64,000 nt of DNA from the NCBI RefSeq assembly GCF_051131155.1, contig NZ_CP159508.1:1116001-1180000 (forward strand), written 5' to 3'. Positions 27,003 to 34,545 of the stretch are shown in pieces. Below the pieces are notes generated by a model that worked only from the letters and a program-made list of their open reading frames with translations, made no database searches and was not told the DNA's origin. This DNA comes from Pseudanabaena minima. Its GTDB lineage: Bacteria; Cyanobacteriota; Cyanobacteriia; Pseudanabaenales; Pseudanabaenaceae. The translations under genes were made by a program, and so were the position numbers. How positions within the stretch are numbered: position 1 is the first letter of the stretch; each line of letters opens with the position of its first letter.

Positions 27003-27114
27003 TATAGCTGTAGTCAAGTGTATTAGGACAAATCAAAACCCAAATAGTGTGAGGCGGCGCGAAGCACCGCCTCACACTATTTGGGTTTCCTAACAAGAAT
27101 GGCGACAGCTATAA
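27003..27114. repeat. TATAGCTGT...ACAGCTATA element, family R2, copy a
   Basis: A 112-bp unit with terminal inverted repeats TATAGCTGT and ACAGCTATA. Inside are TTAGGACAAATCAAAAC and a 26-bp-arm hairpin (ACCCAAATAGTGTGAGGCGG... with its complement). Its right end supplies the stop codon (TAG, 27111-27109) of the pentapeptide gene on the minus strand. Other copies are at 45481-45595, 45782-45910 and 45967-46077. Confidence 0.75.
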
Positions 27115-27867
27115 CTTACAACGGGATATTTGAGCTTGCTCCCAATCAACGTCAAGCATGATTGCGTTGGAAAAATCACAATTAACTAAAGAGGCTTTGT
27201 GAAAAGATGCTTTGGTTAGATCGGCATACTGAAATTTTGTGCCTGTAGTTGTGCGCGATGTATTGATTGTGAGACGAAATAAATACAAACTGCCAAAAAT
27301 TTGTAATGGCTCGATCGCTAAAAATATTAATAGGGCAGTAAAAACGTTAAACCTCAATGAACTGGCGATCGCATTAAACGCACCAGCAACTAATATCTTG
27401 CTGAATGTTGAACCAAAGAAACCAGTCACAAAGGCTATGGTTAGGGAAATAGCAATGGCTGTCAAAGTTCCTTTTCTACCTGAGATCACAAAACTAGCTG
27501 TGAAAGTGATCGCAAAACTAACAGCAAACACCACGATCGCCACAATGGCTACCCAATAAACTGTTTCACGATTGACAAATGCTAAACCAAAAATGAAAGC
27601 AATCACAAAGCAGATCAGCAATATGGTGGCAATCAGTGCCGTACCCGCAAACATTAGCGCCATTACAAACGAGACAATCCCAGCGATCGCTTTTTGACGT
27701 TGGCTCGTGCCAGCCCGCACATTAGCAAAATTGGCAGCTTTAAGTTGAGAGCGATAAAAATTGCATCCACGAATATCCGCGCCGCTAAAGTCAGCACCGA
27801 CTAGGTTTTTACTTTTAAAGGAGCGATCGCGCAAATCTTGATTTGCAAAGTTAAGACTTTGACCCAT
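27109..27867 (-). CDS. Pentapeptide-repeat membrane protein with split repeat blocks
   Basis: 252 residues. A short pentapeptide-repeat block (about 12-50; NLVGADFSGADIRGCNFYRSQLKAANF) is followed by four or five hydrophobic helices (about 60-200). A second pentapeptide block (about 215-250; YADLTKASFHKASLVNCDFSNAIML) ends the protein. The repeats presumably form a beta-helix assembled from both ends around a membrane hairpin. Function is unknown. The stop codon comes from the R2 repeat, so the original C-terminus may have been a little different. It sits upstream of nothing obvious; nadK precedes it on the same strand after 62 bases. Confidence 0.75.
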   Translation of the reverse strand: MGQSLNFANQDLRDRSFKSKNLVGADFSGADIRGCNFYRSQLKAANFANVRAGTSQRQKAIAGIVSFVMALMFAGTALIATILLICFVIAFIFGLAFVNRETVYWVAIVAIVVFAVSFAITFTASFVISGRKGTLTAIAISLTIAFVTGFFGSTFSKILVAGAFNAIASSLRFNVFTALLIFLAIEPLQIFGSLYLFRLTINTSRTTTGTKFQYADLTKASFHKASLVNCDFSNAIMLDVDWEQAQISRCKL

Positions 27868-27929
27868 AGCGCCTGTTATAAGCTAATAAAGTTAGATAGG
27901 AGCTTTGCACCTCTCTAATCTTATGAATT

Positions 27930-28853
27930 TTAAGTCAATTCGCCCAAGGTTGGCTTAGAAATATGTGGAAGTCCCCAGCCTAACTTTTCACGCAAGACTT
28001 TAAAGAACTCGCCTTTCTGCAAGCGGATAAACCTTGCAGGATATTGCGATCGCTCCACCTCAACGCGATATTCTGGATATATATAACATCCAGCATTACC
28101 GTCAACAACTAACACTAAACGATGACGATTAGCGGGTGTGACGATCGCCTTCTCGGTATTGGCAAAGACTAAAGCTCGTGATGCCATTGAATGAGCGCAA
28201 ATGGGAATAAGCTGAAATACGGGAATCCCTGGTTCAATCACGGGACCACCTGCGGAAAGTGCATAGGCAGTTGAGCCTGTAGGTGTGGAAATAATCACCC
28301 CATCTGCTGCAATATCGACGGGTAGGTGACGACCAATCTGCACTTCAAAATGACACATACTAGTCAAGGGTTCGCGATGTAGTACCATTTCGTTTAACGA
28401 TAGGGCTTCCCAGAGCAAGCCTTGGCTATCGTAGACGCGCACCGTCATCATCGATCGCTGCTCAACTACATATTGTCCCTCGACGACTTGGGAGATCGCT
28501 TCTTCCCAGTCAGTTAAATAGGTTTCTGTTAAAAAACCCATATGTCCTGTATTGACATTTAATACTGGCAAACCCAGTGGGGCAATTTGACGACAGGCTG
28601 ATAGTACTGTCCCATCGCCGCCCAAAGCCACTGCAAACATGACCTCACGATCAAATCCTAATGGCACTAAACTCTCGATCAAGGTGTGACAAACAGGAGC
28701 ATCTGGCTTGCCATAGCCCAAAATGCCGCCATTGCCTGTCGCCATAACAGTCTGGATACCGCGCTTTTCTAGCCATAACTTCATATCCAAGGCTACACGC
28801 TCAGCGACAGGTTTTGAGTCGTTGTAAATAATTCCGACTTTTGGCACGCTCAA
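27930..28853 (-). CDS. nadK: NAD kinase
   Basis: 307 residues. Phosphorylates NAD+ to NADP+ with ATP or polyphosphate. The family motif GGDGTVLSACR (78-88) is present, as are the NE/substrate region (SLNEMVLHR), DGVIISTPTGSTAYALSAGGP and the C-terminal glycine-rich strand. The start as given is TTG at 28853; GTG two codons on (28847) would also fit (VPKVGIIYNDSKP). Cyanobacteria often have two NAD kinases and this one resembles the version beginning PKVGIIYND. It is probably a single gene. Confidence 0.94.
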   Translation of the reverse strand: MSVPKVGIIYNDSKPVAERVALDMKLWLEKRGIQTVMATGNGGILGYGKPDAPVCHTLIESLVPLGFDREVMFAVALGGDGTVLSACRQIAPLGLPVLNVNTGHMGFLTETYLTDWEEAISQVVEGQYVVEQRSMMTVRVYDSQGLLWEALSLNEMVLHREPLTSMCHFEVQIGRHLPVDIAADGVIISTPTGSTAYALSAGGPVIEPGIPVFQLIPICAHSMASRALVFANTEKAIVTPANRHRLVLVVDGNAGCYIYPEYRVEVERSQYPARFIRLQKGEFFKVLREKLGWGLPHISKPTLGELT

Positions 28854-29039
28854 TGACTACCTAGATTATTTCAAAAATTTTTGTCAGTTTTGTAATTATA
28901 GCCTTTAGCTCTTGGCTTTTAGCTTGTGATAAGTTGTGGAAATATTAAAGTTTATTCAGCATTTATTCAGTAATTCCCATGGATTGCTGCAAGTTTTTGT
29001 AGTTGTTGCTTTAACTTTTAACGTCAGTTCGACGAAAGC

Positions 29040-29120
29040 GGAAAATGGTAAGAATCGCTCAGCAATTCTTACCATTTTCCGCCATTTTTGGTGGCTTGGC
29101 GAAGCCAAGCCACCAAAAAT
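29040..29120. terminator. Two adjacent hairpins after the fused ABC transporter gene
   Basis: GGAAAATGGTAAGAAT pairs with its complement (29040-29079). ATTTTTGGTGGCTTGGC, loop GAA, and its exact complement follow (29084-29120). The second abuts the stop of the minus-strand ABC gene. The rest of the 28854-29127 spacer upstream of nadK is AT-rich leader. Confidence 0.6.
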
Positions 29121-29127
29121 CTCTTCC

Positions 29128-30669
29128 TTACTCCACATTCTGATCGCGTTGGTATGCCCAACTAGCAAGCAAGCCAAAAGCACAACCCGTCCATAACAGC
29201 CAAACCACATGCAGCCAAAAATAGCCGTCGTTGGTCTGTCCTGCTGACCACATTACTAGTTGTCCATAGTGATAGAAAGGCGAATAGGCGATCGCATCTT
29301 GAATAACCTGCGGAACAGGTAAGGGCAAACCACAAGTAAACAAGGCGATCGGAATAGCTAAACCAGCAATGGAATCCACACTTTTGGGATTGACCAGATA
29401 GCCTAAAGCCAAGCCAAAAATCGTAAATGGAATACTGCCAAGCAGCAAACTTGTAAATTCTAGCGATCGCTGTGCCAAGGACTGATCGACACCCAGTTTC
29501 CAAGCGCCCAGTCCCAAGATTAGTAGGAGACTCACCGCTGAGATTACCAACGACATCACCACCTTCGCAGATAGGTAGGTAAAGGGATGCAAAGGAGTAA
29601 CCCGCAATAGCTTCAGCCAACCCTCGACCCGTTCTACGGCAACTCGCTTGCCCGTGCGCTCAAAGGCGATCGTTAGCAAACTCAGTCCCGCAAAGAAAAC
29701 TGCTCCCAACATACCCAAGCGCTCATCTGGTGGAAACAAGGCGATCGCACTGGAAAAGAGCAAGATGCCGATCACGTAGGTGGGGGTTCGCCATAACTGT
29801 AATGACTCCGCCCATAGTTGCGGCAAAAAACCTCGCGATAGACTGCCATTCCCATAGGGCAAAGTTGAGGAATTCTTTGCTGGCATATTATCAGTCTCAA
29901 GGATCGCGTTCTCGGAGCTTGTCGTTGGGGAGTAATAGAACAATGGGACACCACCTTTCGACATTCCTACTTGTTTTCTCTCAGGTTTTTTCTCAGTAAC
30001 GGGTGTGTTTGGCGGTTTGGCGATCGCACTCTGGCGATCTTCATGAATGCGACCATGATCCAAAGTAATTGTTCTAGTTGCGAGGCTGATTAACTCCTTC
30101 CAGTCGGCTTGATTGTTCGTCACCATCAAAACGGTTTTGCCTTTGGATACACAGAGCCGCAGTTGCTTCCAGAAGTCAGCATAACCCTCTGGATCAAGGT
30201 TACGCGTCGGTTCGTCTAACACCAGCAGATCGGGCTTGCCAGCTAAGGCTAAGGCAAATAACAGTCGTTGTTCCTGTCCACCCGATAGATTTGCCGCCCA
30301 GTCGTTGTGCTTTCCTGCTAAGTTCACCGTATTGAGAATCTCTTCGGTAGCAAGCGCATCGGGATAATAACTACGCACCAGATCGATCAGCTCTTTAACC
30401 GTCAGATTTTTGGGTGGGCTCACCTTCTGTAACACCACACCTACGCGCGTCTTCGCCGATGGCAGTAGTGGCGATCGCCCCAACAGCATTGCTGTTCCTG
30501 TATCTGGTTGTAATAAGCCGAGAATGACGTTGAGCAAGGTGGTTTTACCCGCGCCATTCGTGCCACGCAGGACGATAAATTCTCCTTGGCGAACAGTCAA
30601 ACTGATCTCTTGAAGAATAGATTTCTGTCCAAAACGTTTAGAAACATTTTGCAGTTCGATAAAGTGCAT
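29128..30669 (-). CDS. ABC transporter, ATPase and CcmB/ABC-2-like permease fused in one chain
   Basis: 513 residues. The N-terminal ATPase (1-215) has Walker A GTNGAGKTT (36-44), signature LSGGQEQR (128-135) and Walker B LLVLDEPT (near 150). After a linker of about 60 residues, residues 285-510 form six hydrophobic helices resembling CcmB or ABC-2 permeases (AFERTGKRVAVERVEGWLKLLRVTPLHP is typical). ATPase and permease are more often separate proteins (CcmA/CcmB). The substrate is unknown; haem export for cytochrome c, or a drug/peptide exporter, are both possible. It lies 67 bases downstream of two small membrane-protein genes on the same strand. Confidence 0.83.
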   Translation of the reverse strand: MHFIELQNVSKRFGQKSILQEISLTVRQGEFIVLRGTNGAGKTTLLNVILGLLQPDTGTAMLLGRSPLLPSAKTRVGVVLQKVSPPKNLTVKELIDLVRSYYPDALATEEILNTVNLAGKHNDWAANLSGGQEQRLLFALALAGKPDLLVLDEPTRNLDPEGYADFWKQLRLCVSKGKTVLMVTNNQADWKELISLATRTITLDHGRIHEDRQSAIAKPPNTPVTEKKPERKQVGMSKGGVPLFYYSPTTSSENAILETDNMPAKNSSTLPYGNGSLSRGFLPQLWAESLQLWRTPTYVIGILLFSSAIALFPPDERLGMLGAVFFAGLSLLTIAFERTGKRVAVERVEGWLKLLRVTPLHPFTYLSAKVVMSLVISAVSLLLILGLGAWKLGVDQSLAQRSLEFTSLLLGSIPFTIFGLALGYLVNPKSVDSIAGLAIPIALFTCGLPLPVPQVIQDAIAYSPFYHYGQLVMWSAGQTNDGYFWLHVVWLLWTGCAFGLLASWAYQRDQNVE

Positions 30670-30736
30670 GATTTCCGTGCTTGCATAGTCAAAAACTGTA
30701 GCGGTTTTGATTTTGCCCTAGGCAAAATCAAAGGTA

Positions 30737-31180
30737 TCAATGCATGAATTGGCTGACGATCCAACCAACCACAAATCCTGCCCCAACTGCCACCATCACG
30801 GAGGTTCCAAACGCTGTAGTTAATACAAGTACGGTAGCGGCGCTGGCTCCTAGAGCCAAAATTACAGGCACAGTAGCTACTGGTGCGATCGGGTTGCAGC
30901 TACTAAAACTCAAGATGCAGTTGTTACTTCCTTTGTTCGCAAATAAAAACATGGTCAGCACCAGTACGCCAATTAACCCAGCGACAAGGAGGCGATTGCC
31001 AGACAGAGCTGCCCAACGCGCTGACAGTTCTGATAGGAGAGAAGTGCTTTGAGCATCATCAGAAGCGACATCTTTTGCCTGTAGTTCGGGTGATGGGGCT
31101 GTAACTTGGGCGGGTTGAGTGGGCTGGACAGCTTTACTGGCTCCAGACATGCTGGTATTCGGTTTGGAGGAAGACTGCAT
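30737..31180 (-). CDS. Small glycine/alanine-rich membrane protein A
   Basis: 147 residues. A hydrophilic Ser/Pro/Gln/Ala N-terminus (1-60) is followed by one membrane helix (RLLVAGLIGVLVLTMFLFA). A short loop with two cysteines (NNCILSFSSCNP) and a C-terminal hydrophobic hairpin rich in small residues (GASAATVLVLTTAFGT, VAVGAGFVVGWIVSQF) complete it. No family recognised. It has the same order of parts as the protein encoded just upstream (31220-31687), suggesting related proteins. A palindrome, TTTGATTTTGCC/GGCAAAATCAAA (30705-30732), separates it from the ABC gene. Confidence 0.6.
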   Translation of the reverse strand: MQSSSKPNTSMSGASKAVQPTQPAQVTAPSPELQAKDVASDDAQSTSLLSELSARWAALSGNRLLVAGLIGVLVLTMFLFANKGSNNCILSFSSCNPIAPVATVPVILALGASAATVLVLTTAFGTSVMVAVGAGFVVGWIVSQFMH

Positions 31181-31219
31181 AGATATACCTCGTGAGGTCG
31201 AAGTGATAACTTTTACACT

Positions 31220-31687
31220 TTACGAGACACTTGCCGCTTTGATGAAAAATTTAACGAAAAACCACACTGCTACACCAATACCAACCGTGACGATCGCAGG
31301 TGCTCCTGCTACAGCAGAGACGATCGCTACGGCTGTGCCAGATGCAACGCCGATGGTATTGGGGTTGATGATGTCGCTAGTTGGGCGATCGCTGCTAGCA
31401 GGAACGTGGGGATCTTGCGGCTTAGAATTGGTGCGATCGCTATGGGTCAACCAATTGGCAATGGGCGATCGCGATGCGGTATCCTGATCTTTTTGCGGTT
31501 GGCACTTAGCAGTCAATGTGTTGTTCCAAGCAATGATCGGTGCACAGGAATGTTGAATTTCCCAAGTAATTCCACTCAGTAAAAGCGTCCACAGTAAAAA
31601 TAGAACCCAGACAATGGCGTTTGTAGCGATCGCTTGTTTAGGTAAAACTTGTGGGGATTCTACAACAGGCTGCATGGCTTGGGGCAA
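31220..31687 (-). CDS. Small glycine/alanine-rich membrane protein B
   Basis: 155 residues. A membrane helix near the N-terminus (IVWVLFLLWTLLLSGITW) is followed by a loop with two cysteines (HSCAPIIAWNNTLTAKC), a polar linker (about 65-105) and a C-terminal hydrophobic hairpin of Gly/Ala/Val (VASGTAVAIVSAVAGAPAIV, VGIGVAVWFFVKFFIK). It shares the order of parts with protein A, which begins 39 bases downstream, so the two are probably cotranscribed. No function recognised; glycine-zipper hairpins occur in pore-forming peptides and small scaffold proteins alike. Confidence 0.6.
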   Translation of the reverse strand: MPQAMQPVVESPQVLPKQAIATNAIVWVLFLLWTLLLSGITWEIQHSCAPIIAWNNTLTAKCQPQKDQDTASRSPIANWLTHSDRTNSKPQDPHVPASSDRPTSDIINPNTIGVASGTAVAIVSAVAGAPAIVTVGIGVAVWFFVKFFIKAASVS

Positions 31688-31759
31688 TGGTTGAGTTGTC
31701 CTAAATCATAATCGCAATCCTATTCTCTTGAGTTGCGATCGCCAGTTCCTTAACAAAAA

Positions 31760-31887
31760 CTTGCAAATGCTAACCCCTTTACGCTTTCACCGATAAATTG
31801 TCCCTGCGGTGCGAGTTTAGGGCAAAGCATTCCCAAATTAAAATTATCTAAAAACTTATAGATTTCCGTGGGAATGCTAAGCCCATA
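31760..31887 (-). repeat. Decayed REPIN-like element, family R6, copy D
   Basis: On the minus strand this repeats the R6 order: GCATTCCCACGG... pairing with GGGAATGCTTTGCCC, then CCGCAGGGACAATTTATCGGTG and AGCATTTGCAAG. It has many mismatches and lacks one outer arm. It is in the 31688-31976 spacer upstream of mnmG. The intact copies flank the RAYT gene at 36.3-37.5 kb. Confidence 0.6.
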
Positions 31888-31976
31888 CAAGACGTAATCG
31901 TCATGGATCGCGAATAAGTTATGACACTAATGATTTTGGGCTAGAATACAGTTTTGTTGGTCTGGGCTGTCAAACA

Positions 31977-33911
31977 ATGAGCGAGAATATACAGGGTGTA
32001 ATCAATTCAGCTAATCAAGTTCAGTTTCTTGATGAATTTGAAGTTGTCGTCGTTGGTGCAGGACATGCAGGCTGTGAAGCCGCCCTCGCCTCGGCACGCA
32101 TGGGCTGCAAAACCTTACTCCTCACCCTCAACCTCGATCGCATTGCATGGCAACCCTGTAACCCCGCCGTTGGTGGTCCCGCCAAATCGCAACTCGTCCA
32201 TGAAGTCGATGCCCTCGGCGGCGAAATTGCCAAAATCACCGATCGCACCTATTTACAAAAACGTATCCTCAACAGTTCACGGGGACCCGCCGTCTGGGCA
32301 TTGCGAGCGCAAACCGACAAGCGCGAATATGCTGCGGAAATGAAAGCTGTAGTTGAGAATGAGCCGAATCTCTCCGTGCGTGAAGGCACAGTAATTAACG
32401 TTTTGCTAGACCCTAACCAAGCAATTATTGGAGTCGAAACTCAGTTTGGTGTGGGCTATGCTTGCAAAGCCGTCATCCTGACCACAGGTACATTTCTCAA
32501 TGGCAAAATCTGGGTGGGCAATCGCTCCATGTCCGCTGGTCGGGCTGGAGAATTCGCGGTCTCAGGACTTACAGAAACCCTCAATGCCTTGGGATTTGTC
32601 ACCGATCGCCTCAAAACAGGCACACCAGCACGAGTCGATCGCCGCAGCGTGGACTATAGCAAAATGGAAGTGCAACCTTCGGATACTGAGCATAATTGGT
32701 TCAGCTTCGATCCGAGTGCATGGGTAGAACGAGAGCAAATGAATTGCTATTTAACTCGTACTACTGCCGAAACCCATAAAATTATTCGTGATAATTTGCA
32801 TCTCACGCCCGTCTATGGCGGCTTTATCGATGCAAAGGGTCCGCGCTATTGTCCAAGCATCGAAGATAAAATTGTGCGTTTCGCCGATAAAGAGAGTCAT
32901 CAAATTTTTATCGAGCCAGAAGGTCGGACGATCCCTGAACTCTATATTCAAGGCTTCTCAACGGGAATGCCTGAGAATATTCAATTGCAAATGCTGAGAA
33001 CTCTCCCTGGACTCGAAAATTGTCATATGCTTCGTGCTGCCTATGCCGTCGAATACGACTATATTCCTGCGACTCAGTGCTATCCCACCTTGATGACCAA
33101 ATTAATCGAAGGTCTATTTTGTGCGGGTCAAATTAATGGAACCACTGGTTACGAAGAAGCAGCGGCACAAGGGCTGATTGCGGGGATGAATGCGGCTCTA
33201 TTTGCGAAGGGTAAAGAGATGGTGGTATTACCTCGCGCCAGTAGCTATATCGGTACGCTGATCGATGATCTCTGCACTAAGGAATTGCGTGAACCCTATC
33301 GCATGTTGACCAGTCGTTCCGAATATCGCTTGATTTTGCGATCAGATAACGCCGATCGCCGACTTACTCCGATTGGACGCGAGATTGGCTTGGTCGATGA
33401 TCGTCGTTGGCAATTGTTCTGTGATAAGCAAGAGCGTGTTTATGCAGAAGTGGAGCGTCTGAATGGAACTCGCGTTAAGGAAAAGGATGAACTTGGGCAA
33501 AGAATCACCGCCGAAACAGGAGAAATAATTCGTGGTGCGATTACGCTTTCGGATCTATTGCGTCGTCCTAAGTTTAACTACGCGGAATTAATTCACTACG
33601 GTTTAGCCGATCCAAATTTGAATCGTTTTGAACGTCTGGCTGCGGAAATTGAAGTGAAGTATGTGGGCTATATCCAACGTCAAGAACATCAAATTGAGGA
33701 GGTTGCTAAGCATAGCGATCGCAAGTTGCCAACGGACATTGATTACAATGCGATCGAGACTCTTTCTAAGGAATCAAGAGAGAAGTTGAGTAAGATTCGT
33801 CCGATGACGATTGGACAGGCTAGCCGTATTGGTGGGGTGAATCCTGCGGATGTGAATGCGTTGCTGGTGTATTTAGAGATTCAACATCGGATTGCAGCGA
33901 AGACAAGATAA
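31977..33911 (+). CDS. mnmG: tRNA uridine-5-carboxymethylaminomethyl(34) synthesis enzyme MnmG
   Basis: 644 residues. FAD enzyme that with MnmE (TrmE) modifies U34 in tRNAs. The FAD dinucleotide-binding motif VVVGAGHAGCEAALASARMG (from about residue 24), the NPAVGGPAKSQLVHEVDALGGE segment, the cysteine-containing MEVQPSDTEHNWFSF-type region, and the C-terminal LRPMTIGQASRIGGVNPADV-like stretch (KIRPMTIGQASRIGG) are all in place. ATG 31977. No mnmE adjacent. A toxin-antitoxin insertion follows within 50 bases. Confidence 0.96.
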   Translation: MSENIQGVINSANQVQFLDEFEVVVVGAGHAGCEAALASARMGCKTLLLTLNLDRIAWQPCNPAVGGPAKSQLVHEVDALGGEIAKITDRTYLQKRILNSSRGPAVWALRAQTDKREYAAEMKAVVENEPNLSVREGTVINVLLDPNQAIIGVETQFGVGYACKAVILTTGTFLNGKIWVGNRSMSAGRAGEFAVSGLTETLNALGFVTDRLKTGTPARVDRRSVDYSKMEVQPSDTEHNWFSFDPSAWVEREQMNCYLTRTTAETHKIIRDNLHLTPVYGGFIDAKGPRYCPSIEDKIVRFADKESHQIFIEPEGRTIPELYIQGFSTGMPENIQLQMLRTLPGLENCHMLRAAYAVEYDYIPATQCYPTLMTKLIEGLFCAGQINGTTGYEEAAAQGLIAGMNAALFAKGKEMVVLPRASSYIGTLIDDLCTKELREPYRMLTSRSEYRLILRSDNADRRLTPIGREIGLVDDRRWQLFCDKQERVYAEVERLNGTRVKEKDELGQRITAETGEIIRGAITLSDLLRRPKFNYAELIHYGLADPNLNRFERLAAEIEVKYVGYIQRQEHQIEEVAKHSDRKLPTDIDYNAIETLSKESREKLSKIRPMTIGQASRIGGVNPADVNALLVYLEIQHRIAAKTR

Positions 33912-33921
33912 TTAGTTTTAG

Positions 33922-33951
33922 CGATCGCCCTAAACACCATGACTCAAGAGT
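33922..33951 (+). repeat. 30-bp direct repeat, left copy
   Basis: Starts with the HIP1 octamer GCGATCGC and ends ACCATGACTCAAGAG. It matches 34516-34545 with one mismatch. The right copy contains the start codon and first codons (MTQE) of the GUN4 gene; this left copy is a truncated duplicate of that gene start. Together they bracket the toxin-antitoxin genes. Confidence 0.85.
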
Positions 33952-33960
33952 GCATTGAGT

Positions 33961-34230
33961 CTAATAAACATCATCATGAGTACCAAGATCGATTAACAAA
34001 ACTTTGGTATCGGATAGAAATCTAAAAACTAATCTCTGCTCATAGTTGATGCTGATTGACCAAGAGCCTGCAAGATTTCCAACTAGGCTATGGGTTTTTA
34101 ATGATGGATGAAATGGATCATTTTTGAACAGTTCAAGTTTTTGTTGAAATCGAGCAACGAGTTCAGGATGCTTTTTGCGCCATTTCTTTAAGATTCGCGC
34201 AAATGATTCATCCCAAGTTAGTTCAATCAT
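33961..34230 (-). CDS. Type II toxin, YafQ/RelE-like mRNA interferase
   Basis: 89 residues. The RelE/ParE-fold pattern is clear: a helical start (WDESFARILKKWRKKHPEL), LVGNLAGSWSISINYEQRLVFRFL in the beta sheet, and the ending LLIDLGTHDDVY. By family it cleaves mRNA on the ribosome and is neutralised by the antitoxin. A C-terminal His (GTHDDVY) fits the usual catalytic position of this subfamily. The start overlaps the antitoxin's end by 8 bases, typical translational coupling. Confidence 0.85.
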   Translation of the reverse strand: MIELTWDESFARILKKWRKKHPELVARFQQKLELFKNDPFHPSLKTHSLVGNLAGSWSISINYEQRLVFRFLSDTKVLLIDLGTHDDVY

Positions 34231-34459
34231 CGCTAGAATCCATCATGAGATCTTCAATAGAACCTGTGCGAACTTTACCAAGTCGATAGTTTTCTTCGGC
34301 TTCTTGAATTCTTAAGGCAATTTGTTTTCTGCGTAGTTCGACCATTCTTTTTTGCAAGGTTTCGACTACAAATAGTTGATCTTCAAAGTCAAGAACCGAT
34401 ATAGCTTCTAAAATATTGCCGACTGTTAATGTTTGCATACAACTTGGATCAATTTTCAA
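34223..34459 (-). CDS. Antitoxin of the YafQ/RelE-like pair
   Basis: 78 residues (71 if started at the second ATG, 34438). It has a short helical N-terminus TVGNILEAISVLDFEDQLFVVETLQKRMVELRRKQIALR and an acidic C-terminus (EDLMMDSSDD) that should wrap the toxin. The first gene of the operon, overlapping the toxin by 8 bases, as usual for type II systems. I do not recognise a DNA-binding motif with certainty. The whole cassette sits between two 30-bp direct repeats. Confidence 0.8.
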   Translation of the reverse strand: MKIDPSCMQTLTVGNILEAISVLDFEDQLFVVETLQKRMVELRRKQIALRIQEAEENYRLGKVRTGSIEDLMMDSSDD

Positions 34460-34515
34460 TGTTGTTACTTTACGATCATACCAATTTATTTTGATTAGTT
34501 TACAATGCTTGAAAT

Positions 34516-34545
34516 GCGATCGCCCTAAGCACCATGACTCAAGAG
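34516..34545 (+). repeat. 30-bp direct repeat, right copy
   Basis: Second copy of the repeat at 33922-33951 (one A/G difference). It contains the ATG ACT CAA GAG that starts the GUN4 gene, so this copy is the functional one and the left copy looks like a duplicate produced when the cassette arrived. Confidence 0.85.

Noticed and set aside
32021..32997. Reading frames overlapping mnmG on both strands
   Set aside because: Shadows of a clear housekeeping gene with full-length family match.
34223..34230. Frameshift joining toxin and antitoxin into one protein
   Set aside because: The 8-base overlap is the normal arrangement of coupled toxin-antitoxin genes and both proteins are complete.
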